Source: Coprinellus micaceus (lineage: Eukaryota > Basidiomycota > Agaricomycetes > Agaricales > Psathyrellaceae). From it: a stretch of 64,000 nt of DNA. Every line of letters starts with the position of its first letter. The stretch's first letter is position 1. Of this stretch, positions 33,160-45,190 are shown piece after piece. The stretch is taken from the NCBI GenBank assembly GCA_951394405.1, contig OX596336.1:2480001-2544000 (forward strand). The letters are read 5' to 3'. The notes beneath the pieces were generated by a model, which saw only the letters and a list, made by a program, of their open reading frames with translations, was not told where the DNA came from and did no database searches. A program made the position numbers and the translations under genes.

Positions 33160-35295
33160 ATGGCCCCTGCAGCGACCATAGAATACTCCTCGAACGCACC
33201 GGAGCCCATCTCCTACCCAAGGCTCCCAAAGCACCATTTATTGCCCAACAATACCCCAGACTACCTGCGATTGATCCTAACTTCCAAGGTTTACGACGTC
33301 CTCAAGGAAACCCCGCTCGTTCTCGCAACCAACCTGAGTGCAAAACTCGGAAACCAGATATGGCTCAAGCGCGAGGATCTGCAAGAGGTCTTCAGCTTCA
33401 AGATCCGGGGGGCCTACAACTTCATGGCAAGTCTGACCGATGAAGAAAGATGGAAGGGTGTCGTTACCTGCAGTGCTGGTTAGTGTGCGTGCCCTCGAGA
33501 GCTCATTTATCCACCACCCTGCTCCCATGCTCAACGATCCTTGAACCAAAGAAGCTCGCCTTTTTTCTCTGACTCCCATCGGAGAGTGTTACGGGTAACC
33601 TCTGACTCTGTCGGCAATGATCACCGAACTAGAGTTAGGGTTACCCTGCCCCGGACACCCTCTCCGAAGCACCTTTGGGGCTCAGTGTACACTCTTCATT
33701 TAGCTCCCCATTCCATTCATACAGCGAACTGACCACCCTCGTTCGTCGATAGGTAACCACGCACAGGGTGTCGCCCTCTCAGGGGCAAGGTTAGGCATCC
33801 CCTGCACTATCGTCATGCCTCAAGGCACACCGACGATCAAAGTGCGCAACGTCGCTCGGTTAGGGGCAAAGGTAGTACTTCACGGTGCAGACTTCGACGA
33901 AGCTAAGATCGAGTGTGCGCGGCTTGCCGCTGCCCATGGACTCGCGTTTGTGCCTCCATATGATGACCCCTTGGTTATCGCTGGCCAGGGGACCATTGGA
34001 CTGGAGATTCTCAAGCAGCTCCCTGACTCAGACAATCTCGACTCCATTTTCGGCGCGGTCGGTGGTGGAGGCCTTGTTGCGGGCATCGCGCAATACGTTA
34101 AACGCATCGGCAGTCCGAACACGCGCGTCGTCGGCGTGGAAACCTTTGACGGCGACGCCATGGCCCAGAGCATCGCGAAGGGCGAGCGAGTAACACTCAA
34201 GGAAGTCGGTCCGTTTAGCGATGGAACCGCGGTAAAGATCGTTGGTGAAGAGCCGTTCCGTATTTGCCAAGAGTTGCTGGACGAAATAGTCAAGGTGGAC
34301 AATGACGAGATTTGCGCTGCGATCAAGGATATTTTCGAAGGTACTTTTCCACCAAACCGTCAGCTGCTTGAAGTTCATCGTACCTTCCTCCTAGAAACAC
34401 GATCAATTACGGAACCTGCCGGCGCTTTGGCGCTTGCTGGGTTAAAGAGACACATAGTTGAGAAGAACCTCATCGGTGCAGAGAAGAAGTTTGTGGTCGT
34501 CATTAGCGGTGCGAACATGAACTTCGATCGGCTCCGCTTCGTATCCGAGCGTGCGGAGCTTGGGGAAGGTCGAGAAGCTCTCCTCAGCGTTGATATTCCA
34601 GAGCGCCATGGAAGGTCAGCTCTGCCTTGTAATATCCTCGTAACAAACCTAATCTTTCGCGAACGGTGCTCGTAGCTTCGTCGACCTTCACACCATCATT
34701 CACCCCAGAGCAGTCACAGAATTCATCTACCGATACAATGTTCGTGGAGACCGTGCTCACATCCTCCTCTCCTTCAAACTTGAGACGGCAGACCGAGCCA
34801 AGGAAGTGCGGGAAGTCCTCGAGGCCCTCACCAACGCCGATATGAAGGGATACGATATCAGTGATGACGAGTGTGCGAAGAGCCACATTCGTTATATGAT
34901 CGGTGGCTGTCACACAGTGCCTAACGAGCGCTTAATTCGCTTTGGTACGTCACAGGCTTCAGGACTACTTATAATTAGCGGCTTTAACCCATGAAATGGC
35001 ACAGAATTCCCCGAGCGCCCGGGAGCTCTCCGGAAATTCTTGCTTGGCCTTCAAACTACTTGGAATATCTCCCTCTTCCATTACCGCAACCACGGAGCAG
35101 GTACGTCCACTTCCCCCTGTAAAGGCGATCAGAAACTGATGGGTAGTGGCTACCAAAGACCTTGGACGGGTGTTGGCTGGGATTCAGGTACCATCGTCCG
35201 ACCACGATGCGTTCAGAGACTTCTTGAATACCTTGAACTACACTTACGTTGAGGAAACGAGCAATCCGGTATATAGGATGTACTTGCAGAGTTAG
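33160..35295 (+). CDS. ILV1: Threonine dehydratase (deaminase), biosynthetic
   Basis: Mitochondrial first step of isoleucine synthesis: L-threonine to 2-oxobutanoate and ammonia, PLP-dependent. The active lysine is in [12 protein letters not shown]; the PLP phosphate loop is in [24 protein letters not shown] spans the first intron. [15 protein letters not shown] carries the end of the catalytic domain. Two regulatory ACT-like modules follow: [19 protein letters not shown] ... HILLSFK, and [16 protein letters not shown] ... [11 protein letters not shown] with [10 protein letters not shown]. These give isoleucine feedback inhibition in the family. The protein ends in VYRMYLQS. Intron 1 (33479-33752) is 274 nt, about five times the local norm. 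A clear mitochondrial presequence is not obvious. Confidence 0.95.
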
Positions 35296-35750
35296 TCTAC
35301 GATGTACAATTGCATAGGTGGTAGAAAACTTTATGAAATCTCCACGACAGAAGAATGTGCAGGTGCATACGTACAACATGAGGAATAACGTTATCCGAGA
35401 TACTATTACTAGTGAACGAAAGGATGTCCCCACAGTGTTAGGTCGTGGAGAGAGCGCGGATGGTGAGAGAGAGAGAGACGTACAAAAACATACAACATGA
35501 GGAAGTCACTAGTACAGACGGTTGTAACAATAGGGAGACGAGACAGTGCGGTATAACGGATGCACGGGGGGTCATGGGGAAGATGTGGGCCGCGCGTGCA
35601 GCCTGAAGACGTGATGAGAGGAGCCGGGAACAGTGCGTTTGCGATGGAAATGTGATGAGACAGAATAATCGTTATTAATCGAGGATCGGGTGCACTGGAG
35701 ATGCAAAACCCATACCCGATCTCCACGAAGTCGCCATATTTATCTTGATA
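35296..35750. other. Convergent intergenic region with GA microsatellite
   Basis: 455 bp between the ILV1 stop and the stop of the HAD-cyclase gene. Contains a short (GA)n run near 35466-35477. No gene seen. Confidence 0.5.
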
Positions 35751-37668
35751 TCATGAGCAGGCAACCTCAGCCGCTTTGCGAGAAGACGACCTGTGCCCAG
35801 GGAAAAGCCATGATAGATTGAGCTTGATCGGTAGGCTGCGCTGACGCTTGTGGCCAGCAATACGTTTGGAGGAAGGGAGGTTTGTAGAGGTTGGGGAAGG
35901 GGGGTGTTCGTTGGAGGGATTGGCAGGAGAAACGACTAGTGTGGGCGTCGGCGAAGGAGGGGTGGAAAGGAGGAGCACAGGCTGCTTCATGATTTCGATG
36001 GCTTTCACGGCCATCGCGGTCGTCATGCCTTTGTTGCCTATCCTAAGGCCAGACGAGCCGTACTTGTAGATCCAGCCCGTCTCAAAGCTCCCGTCCTCGC
36101 ACTGATGAGGGAGGAGGGCACGGAAGTCGATATTGTTGCGGATCCCAACGGAATTGCACACGACGACCCGCATGGCAAGCTGAAGAGCGTCTCCGTCGGA
36201 ACCAATGAGCTCTTGAACCCGAACCTTCAGCAGTGGCTGCAACAGTGCATGGAGATCCGCGTCTTGACTCCCCGCGAGTAGGCGGGAGATGCACCACAGA
36301 AAACATTCAGGATGCTCGTAGTACCGGGTCCCATCAAGGTAGGCCCTGTTGAGAAGGACTTCGTGCACCCAGTTCAGAGTCTTGGAAAGCTCAGCACCTC
36401 TACTGTGCATGTAGAAGAGTGAGAGCGCATTGACGCAGACGATAGGGTCGAATCGCGGTCGACTGTGATCAAAGTAGGTCTAGAGCAAATAAGATTCGAC
36501 GTTGGTACCCGCATCAGAACAAAGGCATCCGCGCAACTCTCACCTGGATGATGCCGTCGGGGTCAACATACTGAAGCATCTCGTCCATCACCGAGTTCGC
36601 CACTGCTTGGTCGCGCTTGAGCACTGTGAGGGCGATAGAAGTCGTGTCAACATCGAAAGGAAATTCTTCCGTTGTCAAAACGCCCTTCCCTGTAGACAGG
36701 CACCAATCGTTGGATCAAAAATATGGCTGATGTTTTCAGGACGGGGACATACCATGGTGGAAAAAATTCCATGCCCGCTCATGCTCCACCAAGTCGACGA
36801 GATCGCTGAGAGGGAAGGTTGTCTATTAGCCTCCGGTCGCCAGGGAACGAAGCTAAACCCTCACCGATTGTTGGTGAGCTCAAGTATAAACAGTTGAGCA
36901 AAGTTTTCGCGAAGGATGATCGAGGGTTGGGTGCTAGTAGGGGCTGTGATAGAATGGAGATTTCGGGCGTTGGCCTGCAAATATGCCTTCCCTCGGACTA
37001 TCGGGTCGCCAATCAGGTTGCGCAAGGCGCGGCGTACGTCCGCCTCTCGGTCAAAGACGATGCCGTGAAAACCCAGTGACCTTGCGGAAAGGACATTTTC
37101 GTGCTTGTCGTCGACGAAGATAGTAGTCCGGGGGTTGACTCCGGTCTGCGCGATGACATGTCGGTAGAAACCGAGGTTAGGCTTGCGTTCCCCTGCAGCG
37201 CCGGAAGTGAAGACCTTGTCGAATATTGACCAATCTGCGGGCTTATTCCGGAGGCTGCAGATCCAGGGAAAACGGGCATCAGTTTCGGGGCGGTTGTAGA
37301 CCATCGTGAAATAATACTTACACCTCCCAGTCGGGCAAGCTAATGTTACTCATCGCGAACACCTCGATCTTGGACTGTTCCTTGAGCTCCCGGATGAGCT
37401 CGATCAGTGAGTGACTGGCAACCAGAGAGTCGCGAGCCTGCTCGAAGGCATTCCTAATTTCAGTCGGCGGGAAGCCAAATTCTACCCCCACGCGGTCGTA
37501 ACAATCTTCCTCCGGGATTCGACCACGTTCGTAGTCGAACCATGTCGGACACGAGAGAATTCGTCGTAGAGTCTTCGGTGAGATCGACGTCTTGGTCTCT
37601 GCAGACCACTTGAAGAGAACATCGCCCAAGTCAAAGACGATAGCCGAGTATTGAGGGGGGTGAGCCAT
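35751..37668 (-). CDS. Fused HAD-like phosphatase and class II terpene cyclase
   Basis: 554 residues from five exons (37668-37322, 37254-36865, 36805-36753, 36689-36544, 36479-35751). Residues 1 to about 210 form a HAD domain: motif I YSAIVFDLGDVLF (nucleophile Asp13), motif II AMSNIS, motif III GERKPNLGFY, motif IV TTIFVDDKHENV. The DxG form of motif I resembles E. coli YihX, an active sugar phosphatase. The C-terminal half is an alpha-barrel like a terpene-cyclase beta domain, with the class II acid motif DVDTT at 276-280 in FPFDVDTTSIALTVLK. This fusion is known from fungal drimane-type cyclases such as Aspergillus AstC. It likely protonates farnesyl diphosphate to a bicyclic diphosphate and may dephosphorylate it. 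Substrate and product are inferred. Confidence 0.82.
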
Positions 37669-38894
37669 ATCGGGGGGAGGGGAAGGGAGGAGGACCGGGA
37701 AGTGAATGAGGGGGTGCGTGAATGGGTTGTGTTCATTAAAAGATTTGAGTGTAGGCGCTTATAACCCCGGTCGGATGTGGCAAAATGCTGTTTACCAAAT
37801 TCTGGATCTCGATCCGTACCTGAGGTGAGGCCTGGGGTGAACAGGGCCCAGCTCAGGGAGGTCTACAACATCCATGCCAGTGACGGAATGCACGCCAAGT
37901 CAAGAGTTGGGGCAAGATACCAGATTGCGTCCAGATTGATTGACAAGTCATAACCGGCAGCCCGCCATCGGCCATGCTGCGTCCAGTAATCTGGTCCCTT
38001 GGTGGGGGGTTGAAACAGACAAGTCGCGTTGCCGCATTTAGTCGGTGATGGATGCGCCTGTAGGAGACCATCTTCCGCATCCGCAGACAGGGATAAAGGC
38101 GAACAATTAGGTGTCGCGGAGTCCACAGGAACAGACACTTGCAGCAGGGGCAAGTTGTAGATGACCACGACTTCCCGTCTTCTGGTCCCGTTCAGACGAT
38201 TGGCGGATGAGATCTGCTTCTTCAGAATGCACGCCTTGTGTCTTCTGTTCTCTTCACATTGGTTACGACGCATGGGGAAAAGGACTGAAAAGGATGTCAG
38301 GGTGTCAAGTGACGGCAGGGCTTCGTACACATGGGCCCACAGGCAGAACCTGGTTGAAAACTGAGATGCTGAAGCGTACTGAAGCCGCTGAACATCGGGG
38401 ACCGTTGCAGTGCCGTTGGAGAAGGAGCAAAGTGCCACGGAGCGACCAACCGTGCCATTTATGACGATACGCGAGAAACGACGCCCACAAAGCGCCTACA
38501 AGAGAGCAAAACCTCTCGTCTTGACTAATCGGAATTGTCGCTGACTGGATAAATCCTGGATAAGGTTCGTGGCCAGTCGGGAGCCCGGTGCTGACGGGTC
38601 CAGAAGTCCTTCGCCGAACGGCGGACTTGGTAGAATCCACGATGACCCCGATAAAGATACGTAAGGACAGTGCTAGACTTTAGGGGGTAAGGCGTGTCGC
38701 TAGACATGAGGTGGTGTGGTATTTTGTATCCACATTCGGAGAAGTCGGTCTCCACAAATCGAGTGATATTCCGTGGTAGAATGTGTCTAATGCGCAGCGT
38801 CAAGGGTGTTGGCAGCCCGCCCGGCCTATGTCTACGGGGCGCTCCGCAGTGGTGAGTGGTGCACGATCGAAACTGACGCCAAACACCCACCAGA
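37669..38894. other. 1.2 kb region without confident gene
   Basis: Lies upstream of the HAD-cyclase start and downstream of the NDUFB3-like stop, so it holds the cyclase promoter. A 191-codon minus-strand frame (37863-38438) and a 121-codon one (38525-38890) carry no recognisable motif. No P450, transporter or regulator that would suggest a terpene cluster is seen. Confidence 0.4.
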
Positions 38895-39101
38895 CTAAGG
38901 GTGCGATGACTCGTGCTTGTGCGAGTCCTGCTTGCTCAAAACATAGTTGTCGACAGCGACGTAGGCCGTAAAGGCAACGACTGCAATGCCGAAGCCAGGG
39001 AAGAGGTTGCGGAACATCACTCGGTTGGCGAACACTGGATTCTTGCGCCATGCTTCGCGCTTCGCCCAGGGATCCCTGTGCAATGGAAGTTGCTCCGACA
39101 T
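38895..39101 (-). CDS. NDUFB3: NADH:ubiquinone oxidoreductase B12 (NDUFB3) subunit
   Basis: Accessory single-span subunit of the mitochondrial complex I membrane arm. 68 residues in one exon. The family signature PWAKREAWRKNPVF is followed by RNLFPGFGIAVVAFTAYVAVD, a transmembrane helix, and a short His-rich hydrophilic end. Length and layout fit fungal B12 homologues. The frame stays open upstream of the ATG at 39101, but no conserved residues lie there. Confidence 0.85.
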   Translation of the reverse strand: MSEQLPLHRDPWAKREAWRKNPVFANRVMFRNLFPGFGIAVVAFTAYVAVDNYVLSKQDSHKHESSHP

Positions 39102-39411
39102 GTCCCTGGAACAAGGTGAGTTGGATGGGCAGGATGAGACATGGCAGAACATACTGTTGGAATTGCGAGCTGGGTTGAGATGACCGGGGTCAAAGAGCTG
39201 GTCAAGGAACACGGAACGAGATGCGAATGGCCAACACGTGACCTGAGTCTGTTTAGGGCAGCCCAGTTGAACTTGGTGCAAACTTGAAATTGATGATGGT
39301 GCCAACTCGGTGACGGCTGAGTTCCCACTGAGTTGTTCCTTCTCCTGCTTCCCCTCCACTCTCCTCCCTTCCAGCACCACGTACGATCCTTCCAAACTAC
39401 ACCTTCCATAG
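39102..39411. promoter_or_regulatory. Divergent promoter NDUFB3 / TOP1
   Basis: 310 bp between the two start codons. A pyrimidine-rich stretch (about 39338-39370, CTTCTCCTGCTTCCCC...) precedes TOP1. No distinct TATA box. Confidence 0.4.
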
Positions 39412-42400
39412 ATGTCTGGCGATTCAGCCATGTACTCTGACGATGAACGCCCTCTCGCCTTCAAACCCAACGGCCAAACTCCGGTTACGAAGGCCAACGG
39501 CCACATCAATGGCCAGCAAGGCGATGTTTCCATGAGCGATGGGGAGGATGAAGTGCCCTTGGTGCGCATGTCCGGTCTGTGCTTGTCCCCGCCGCGTATC
39601 TTATATCCGTGCATGTACAGTCGCAAACTACGCGTAAATCTGAACCCCGGAACTTGAAACGGAAGAAGCCCTTGTATGCCGAAACCTCGAGTAGCGAGGA
39701 GGATGTACCCCTAGCGTCCTCCCCTGCGAAACCTGCCGCCAAACCTAATGGTCGTGCGAAGAAGGTTGTGAAGAAGGAAGAGACGGAGGACGAGTACGAG
39801 TCTGAGGCTGAAGTGGCCTCCAAGAAGAAACGCGCCTCCAACGGCAAACAGAAAGTGCCGCCTAGGAAGAAGGTGAAGGCGGAGAGCGACGACTCAGACG
39901 ACGAGGCGCCGTTGGCTAAGCCCAAAGGGAGGAAGAGGGCGAGCAAGGTGAAGAAGGAGGAGTCTGATGACGATGATGGTAAGCCTCTGAAGAAAGCCCC
40001 CACGAAACGGGCCCCGAAGAAGGCGAAACAGGAGGAGAGCTCCGCTACGGATACTCCTGTATCCAAGAAGAGAGGCACCAAGACGAACGAGGAGGCGGAC
40101 ACCAAAGCCAAGGGGAAGAAGGGGAAGAAGAAGGACGACGAAGAGGAAGGGGAAGTGTTTAGGTGGTGGGAGGTTCAAGACGCTCAAGGTGACGGGTCGG
40201 TCAGATGGCAGACGCTGGAGCACAGCGGTGTTATGTTCCCTCCAGCATACGAGCCGCTTCCCTCAACTGTTAAGCTGATATACAACGGCGAGTATCCTTT
40301 CTTCCCTGTCCAACCACTGTTCGCCTAATTGTGCATCAGGCAGAGCAGTAGACCTTCCGCCTGAAGCGGAGGAAGTAGCAGGATTCTATGGTGCCATGAT
40401 TGAGACGGACCACGCCCAAGACGCCACCTTCAACAAGAACTTCTTCGAAGATTTCAAGAAGGTTTTGGAAAAGCATCCTCCTGTGAGTGTGGCTCGTCGG
40501 CATATAGCTGCACCCACTAACTCCCCTGTAGCGCGATGGCACCAAAATTACCGAATTCGACAGGTGCGATTTTCGACAAATGTTCGACTATTTTGAGGTC
40601 GAGAAAGCTAGGAAGAAGGCGATGAGCACCGAGGAGAAGAAGGCGGCGAAGAAGGCCAAGGACGAGGCGGAGTCGAAGTATATCACTTGCTTGCTCGACG
40701 GTCGCAAGGAGAAGATCGGCAACTTCAGAGTCGAGCCTCCTGGTCTTTTCCGAGGTCGTGGCGAGCATCCGAAAAAGGGGTGTTTTAAGGTGGGTTTAGT
40801 GGGTTTCCATCGCCATATCCAACTTCATAACCGCCTTGTATAGCATCGCGTTCGACCCGAGGACATCACCATCAACATCGGCAAGGATGCTTCAATTCCC
40901 AAACCGAACATGCCTGGTAAATGGAAGAAAGTCATTCACGACAATACCGTTACATGGCTCGCGACTTGGACAGAGAACGTTAACCACAACCACAAGTACG
41001 TTTTCCTGGCTGCCGGAAGTTCCCTCAAGGGTCAGAGCGACATGCAGAAGTTTGAGAAGGCGAGGGAACTCAAGGTGAGAAATCTCATCATCCGGCCGAC
41101 TATTGCCTCTCATATGGGCCCTTTTAGGACCATATCGATAAAATTCGTGGCGACTATAACAATGACCTGAGGTCCAAGGTCATGGCTGACCGACAGCGCG
41201 CGACCGCGATGTACTTCATCGACAAACTCGCTCTTCGTGCTGGTAATGAGAAGGGAGAGGACGAAGCCGACACCGTCGGTTGTTGCTCACTCAGATGCGA
41301 GCACGTCACACTCGAGTCCCCCAACTGGGTCATCTTCGACTTCCTCGGTAAAGACTCCATCAGATATTACAACCGAGTAGAGGTCGACTTGCAGGTGTAT
41401 AAGAACATTCGCATCTTCAAGGAGAACAAGGAGTCTGAGGACAATCTGTTCGACCGAGTAACTGTAAGTTATCGCTGCCTAGTCCGCCCAAGGCCCCATA
41501 TTGACGGGCGCCGACACTATAGACTACGGGCTTGAATAAGCATCTAACCCAACAAATGAAAGGTCTCACTGCTAAGGTCTTCCGTACTTACAACGCCTCG
41601 ATTACCTTCCAACGCCTTCTGGACGAGGAGGATCTTTCGAATGCGTCTTTGCAGGAGAAGCTTAACGCCTACAACAGGGCTAATCGTATGGTCGCTATTT
41701 TGTGTAACCATCAGAGGAGCACTCCCAAGACTCATGACCAGTCGATGGAGAAGATGCGATACAAGGTGAGCCATCTGCCATGACGTATTATCGCACCGTC
41801 TAACGACATTATCACAGCTTCGGAGTCTGAAGTACGACAGGATGAAGTTGCGCCACGTCCTGTTCGCGCAGGAGCCCAAGGCCAAGAAGAACAAGAAATA
41901 CGCTGGAGACGAGTCAGACTTGGACGAGGATTGGATCATGGAGCATGAGGACAACCTCAAGGCGAAGGAAATCGAGAAAGCGGAAAAGAAATTCGCCAAA
42001 GAGAACGAGAAGCTGGAGGCGGATGGGGAGAAGCCGCAGAAGGATTCCATTCTCAAGGATCGCCTAAAAGCGATCGAGGAGGACTTCGAGCGTCTGGCTG
42101 ACGAGAGGGGGACGAAGAAGGCTACCTTGAAGAAAGAACGCGCGGCTGACAAATTGGAGGAGACCATCGACAAGCTGGAAGACAAGATTAAGGCCTTCAA
42201 GCTTCAGATGATTGACCGTGACGAAGGCAAGGAGGTTGCTCTGAGCACGAGGTAGGATGGTGCTAAGCATGGAGAGGCGCGTGCTGACCATCCTTTTAGT
42301 AAAATCAATTATCTCGATCCGCGCATTACAGTTGCGTGGTGCAATAGCCACGACGTACCTATTGAGAAGCTCTTCTCCAAGACCCTGCTCACTAAATGTG

Positions 42401-42497
42401 CGTACCCGTTTTCCCGCCTGTCTTGTATACCGGGCTCTGATCACTTCCTATCTCAGTCCCGTGGGCTCTCGGTGCAGACAACGACTGGAAGTTCTGA
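39412..42497 (+). CDS. TOP1: DNA topoisomerase I (type IB)
   Basis: Relaxes supercoils by a 3'-phosphotyrosyl nick. The N-terminus is a charged Lys/Glu/Ser tail with nuclear localisation-like clusters ([18 protein letters not shown]). The core starts at RWWEV and runs through [58 protein letters not shown] and [14 protein letters not shown] coiled linker ([20 protein letters not shown]) leads to the active-site exon [15 protein letters not shown] (catalytic Tyr) and the end [13 protein letters not shown]. The intron at 40288-40339 needs a GC donor to keep frame between KLIYNG and [10 protein letters not shown]. Other introns are GT-AG. Confidence 0.96.
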
Positions 42498-42819
42498 TCT
42501 AAGTGACCCTTGGACTTCCTGTCCGCGACGCAGTATTATTCTATTCGATATCTATGGGCCCTATCCACGACACGCGTTGGGCAAGAACGGACGTTGGCTG
42601 CATTAGATACTCTTGTTTCCTCTTATGTTATAGTAGAAGCAGTTGCCTTACTGCATGTTGTATGTGACGAATAAACATTGAGAGTTGCCGCGGCAATTGT
42701 GTGGCCTCGATATACGTACTGTTTGGCAATCACGAGGTGATCCAAACTTTGGCAGGCGCTGGCGCTGGCGGCTCTGCTGTTGCGCGCGTCAACAAAATAA
42801 CTTCTCCCTCAACACCATC
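42498..42819. other. TOP1 3' UTR and CDS1 promoter
   Basis: 322 bp between tandem genes. An AATAAA-like signal (GAATAAACATT, about 42669) probably ends the TOP1 transcript. No gene seen. Confidence 0.5.
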
Positions 42820-45031
42820 ATGAGCCGGTCTTCAACCCCAGGAGGGCGTTCTCTATTTGCTTCCAAAATAGCCTATGAGGCCTTGCAAGTCGAGTCGGCC
42901 AACGAAGAAAGCGAAGAGGAATTGGAAGAAGCTCAGGGGGATTCCAGGTAACCCTTGTTGCGTCAGACCACGGAAGTGTCGCATACTTAGTACCTCCTCT
43001 AGTTCCCCTTCAGAGCCTTTGAAGCCCTCGAAGTCCGCCCTTAAAAAGGCTGCTGCTGTTGCTCGCAAGGAGCGCAGGCTTCAGGAGAAGGCCGCAGCTA
43101 AGGCTGCCAGAGCCGCTGGCACTGCTTCGCCCACGTCGTCCACCACACCACATGCTGCGGAGCCGTCTCCTTTGCTCCCAGATCCCGTTCCAGCCCCAAA
43201 ACCACTCAAGGCATTGGATACGCCAGCTGCTGTCTCTGCATTAATCCAGGCGAAGAGTGCGAAAGAGCTCGTTGTGGAGAAGCCTCCTGTCCAACCCGTC
43301 GCAACAACTCCAGTTTCCAAAACCAATGGCCCCCCATTGGAGAATGGACACCCCAGCCATTCCAAGCCAGAGCCTCAATCATCTCGCAACATCGAACTGA
43401 CTCCCTCGAAGGACACTGTACTGACCCTCCGTGCCGAGGAAGTGACATCACCCCAACTCGAAGCGGCAGCGCTGAAGGTCCCATCACCCGCGTCGAAGGA
43501 GCAGTCCAAAATGGTGAACGAGACCGCTGCACCTACGCCTGCGCAGGAGGATGATAGGAAGAAGCGCCAGAATGTATTGGAACGCACCCTTTGGACGTTC
43601 ATTATGATCGGTGGTTTCATCAGTGAGTTGATGTTTGCGTCCTCTGCCCCCTCATTCCTCAACTCTCCAATCTAGCTTTGCTTCTCCTTGGACATGCATA
43701 CATGATTCTTCTTGTAATGCTATGCCAGACCCTTGTGTACCGAGAAGTCACGGCGCTTTTCTCCCTCAAGTCGGCAGAGTCGAAGGACACCACAAAGCCC
43801 GATTTGAAAGGCAAGGACCCATGGAGCAAGACCCTCAACTGGTATTTCTTTGCCGTCACCAATTACTTCTTGTATGGTGAGAGCATTATCTACTACTTCA
43901 AGGTACGCGACCCGCGATTCCGTCATGGACGTCTCTCATGGTTTCCCTTCAGCACGTCGTTTTTGCCGACGCCCAGTTGCTCCCCTTCGCCACCAACCAT
44001 CGCATGATTAGTTTCATGTTGTACATCATCGGTTTTATGGGCTTCGTTATGTCACTCAAGAGAGGGTACCTTAAGCAACAGTTCGGGCTGTTCTGCTGGG
44101 TGCATATGAGTCTCTTGATTATCGTGTTCTCAAGGTGAGCAAACCTGTCCTGCTTTGGAATTACCCTTGCTCACGTCGCCGGTAGCCACTTCATCGTCAA
44201 CAACATCCTCGAGGGTTTAATCTGGTTCTGGGTCCCAGCGTCTCTTGTCATTTGTAACGATTGTTTTGCCTACATTTGGGGCAAACTCTTCGGCCGAACT
44301 CCTTTGATTGCGCTATCCCCTAAAAAGACTGTCGAGGGGTTCGTTGGGGCGTTCTGGAGCACCCTTATCTTTGGCGTCATCTGGGGAACTCTCTTCATGC
44401 GATGGGACTACATGATATGCCCCGTCCATGACCTCGGAGCCAACGCCTTTGCTTCCATCTCGTGCAAGCCTAATCCAGTTTTCGTTTGGAGGACCATTGG
44501 ACTGTGGCGGCCTGTCGGAAGCGTTATGTCAACAGTGGTGAGTGGCAACGTTCAGGTGTATCAACGCCTCGTCACAACTCTAACTTTTTTGAATTGGCAC
44601 AGATTGGAAAGCCGATTACTACCGTGTCATACGCGCCCTACCAACTTCACCTCCTCACCTTGTCCGGATTTGCTTCCCTTGTTGCACCCTTCGGAGGTTT
44701 CTTCGCGTCCGGCTTTAAGCGAGCGTTTAACATCAAGGACTTTGGTCATAGTATTCCTGGCCATGGTGGCATGACAGACCGAATGGATTGCCAGTGCGTT
44801 ACCTTTCTTCTTGCATATCCTCAGAGCATCGTATTCACAGCCATCGTCCCCAGGTTCTTAATGGGGGTCTTTACCTACGTATACTACACAAGCTTGATTC
44901 GCCAGAGCCATGTCACCGTCGGCGCAATTCTGCAAACTATCGTCAGCGGGCTGGATCTCAACCAACAACTCGAGCTCATCGCCGACCTGACTCGTTACCT
45001 GGAGAAGCAGGGCATTACCGTTCCACGATAG
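42820..45031 (+). CDS. CDS1: Phosphatidate cytidylyltransferase (CDP-DAG synthase)
   Basis: Makes CDP-diacylglycerol from phosphatidate and CTP in the ER membrane, feeding PI, PS and cardiolipin synthesis. A long soluble N-terminus (Ala, Pro, Ser, Lys-rich, to about 43590) precedes several membrane helices starting at LERTLWTFIMIGGFI. Family stretches are TLNWYFFAVTNYFLYGES, NDCFAYIWGKLFGRTPLIALSPKKT, EGFVGAFW and the signature FFASGFKRAFNIKDF, then GHGGMTDRMDCQ, which binds metal and CTP. The C-terminus is amphipathic (LDLNQQLELIADLTRYLEKQGI). The N-terminal tail, over 200 residues, is longer than in animal CDS. Introns are short and GT-AG. Confidence 0.95.
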
Positions 45032-45190
45032 ACTCTGTTTCATGACCTGATGATATCTAGTTATTGTATGGGACCATAGTTTACAATCCCTGTCGTAATT
45101 TCTGCAAATCATGCCCTCTTAACCCCCTGCACGTATATTCCCTGACGGACACACCGCGTTACCTTTGGGGTAGGTCACTCGATTTGAGCT

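Noticed and set aside
37863..38438. 191-codon minus-strand frame as a secreted or Cys-containing protein
   Set aside because: No signal peptide or family pattern; an alternative frame in the same place looks equally gene-like.
35751..38894. A terpene biosynthetic gene cluster around the HAD-cyclase gene
   Set aside because: The neighbours are ILV1, a complex I subunit and TOP1. No tailoring enzyme or transporter is visible.
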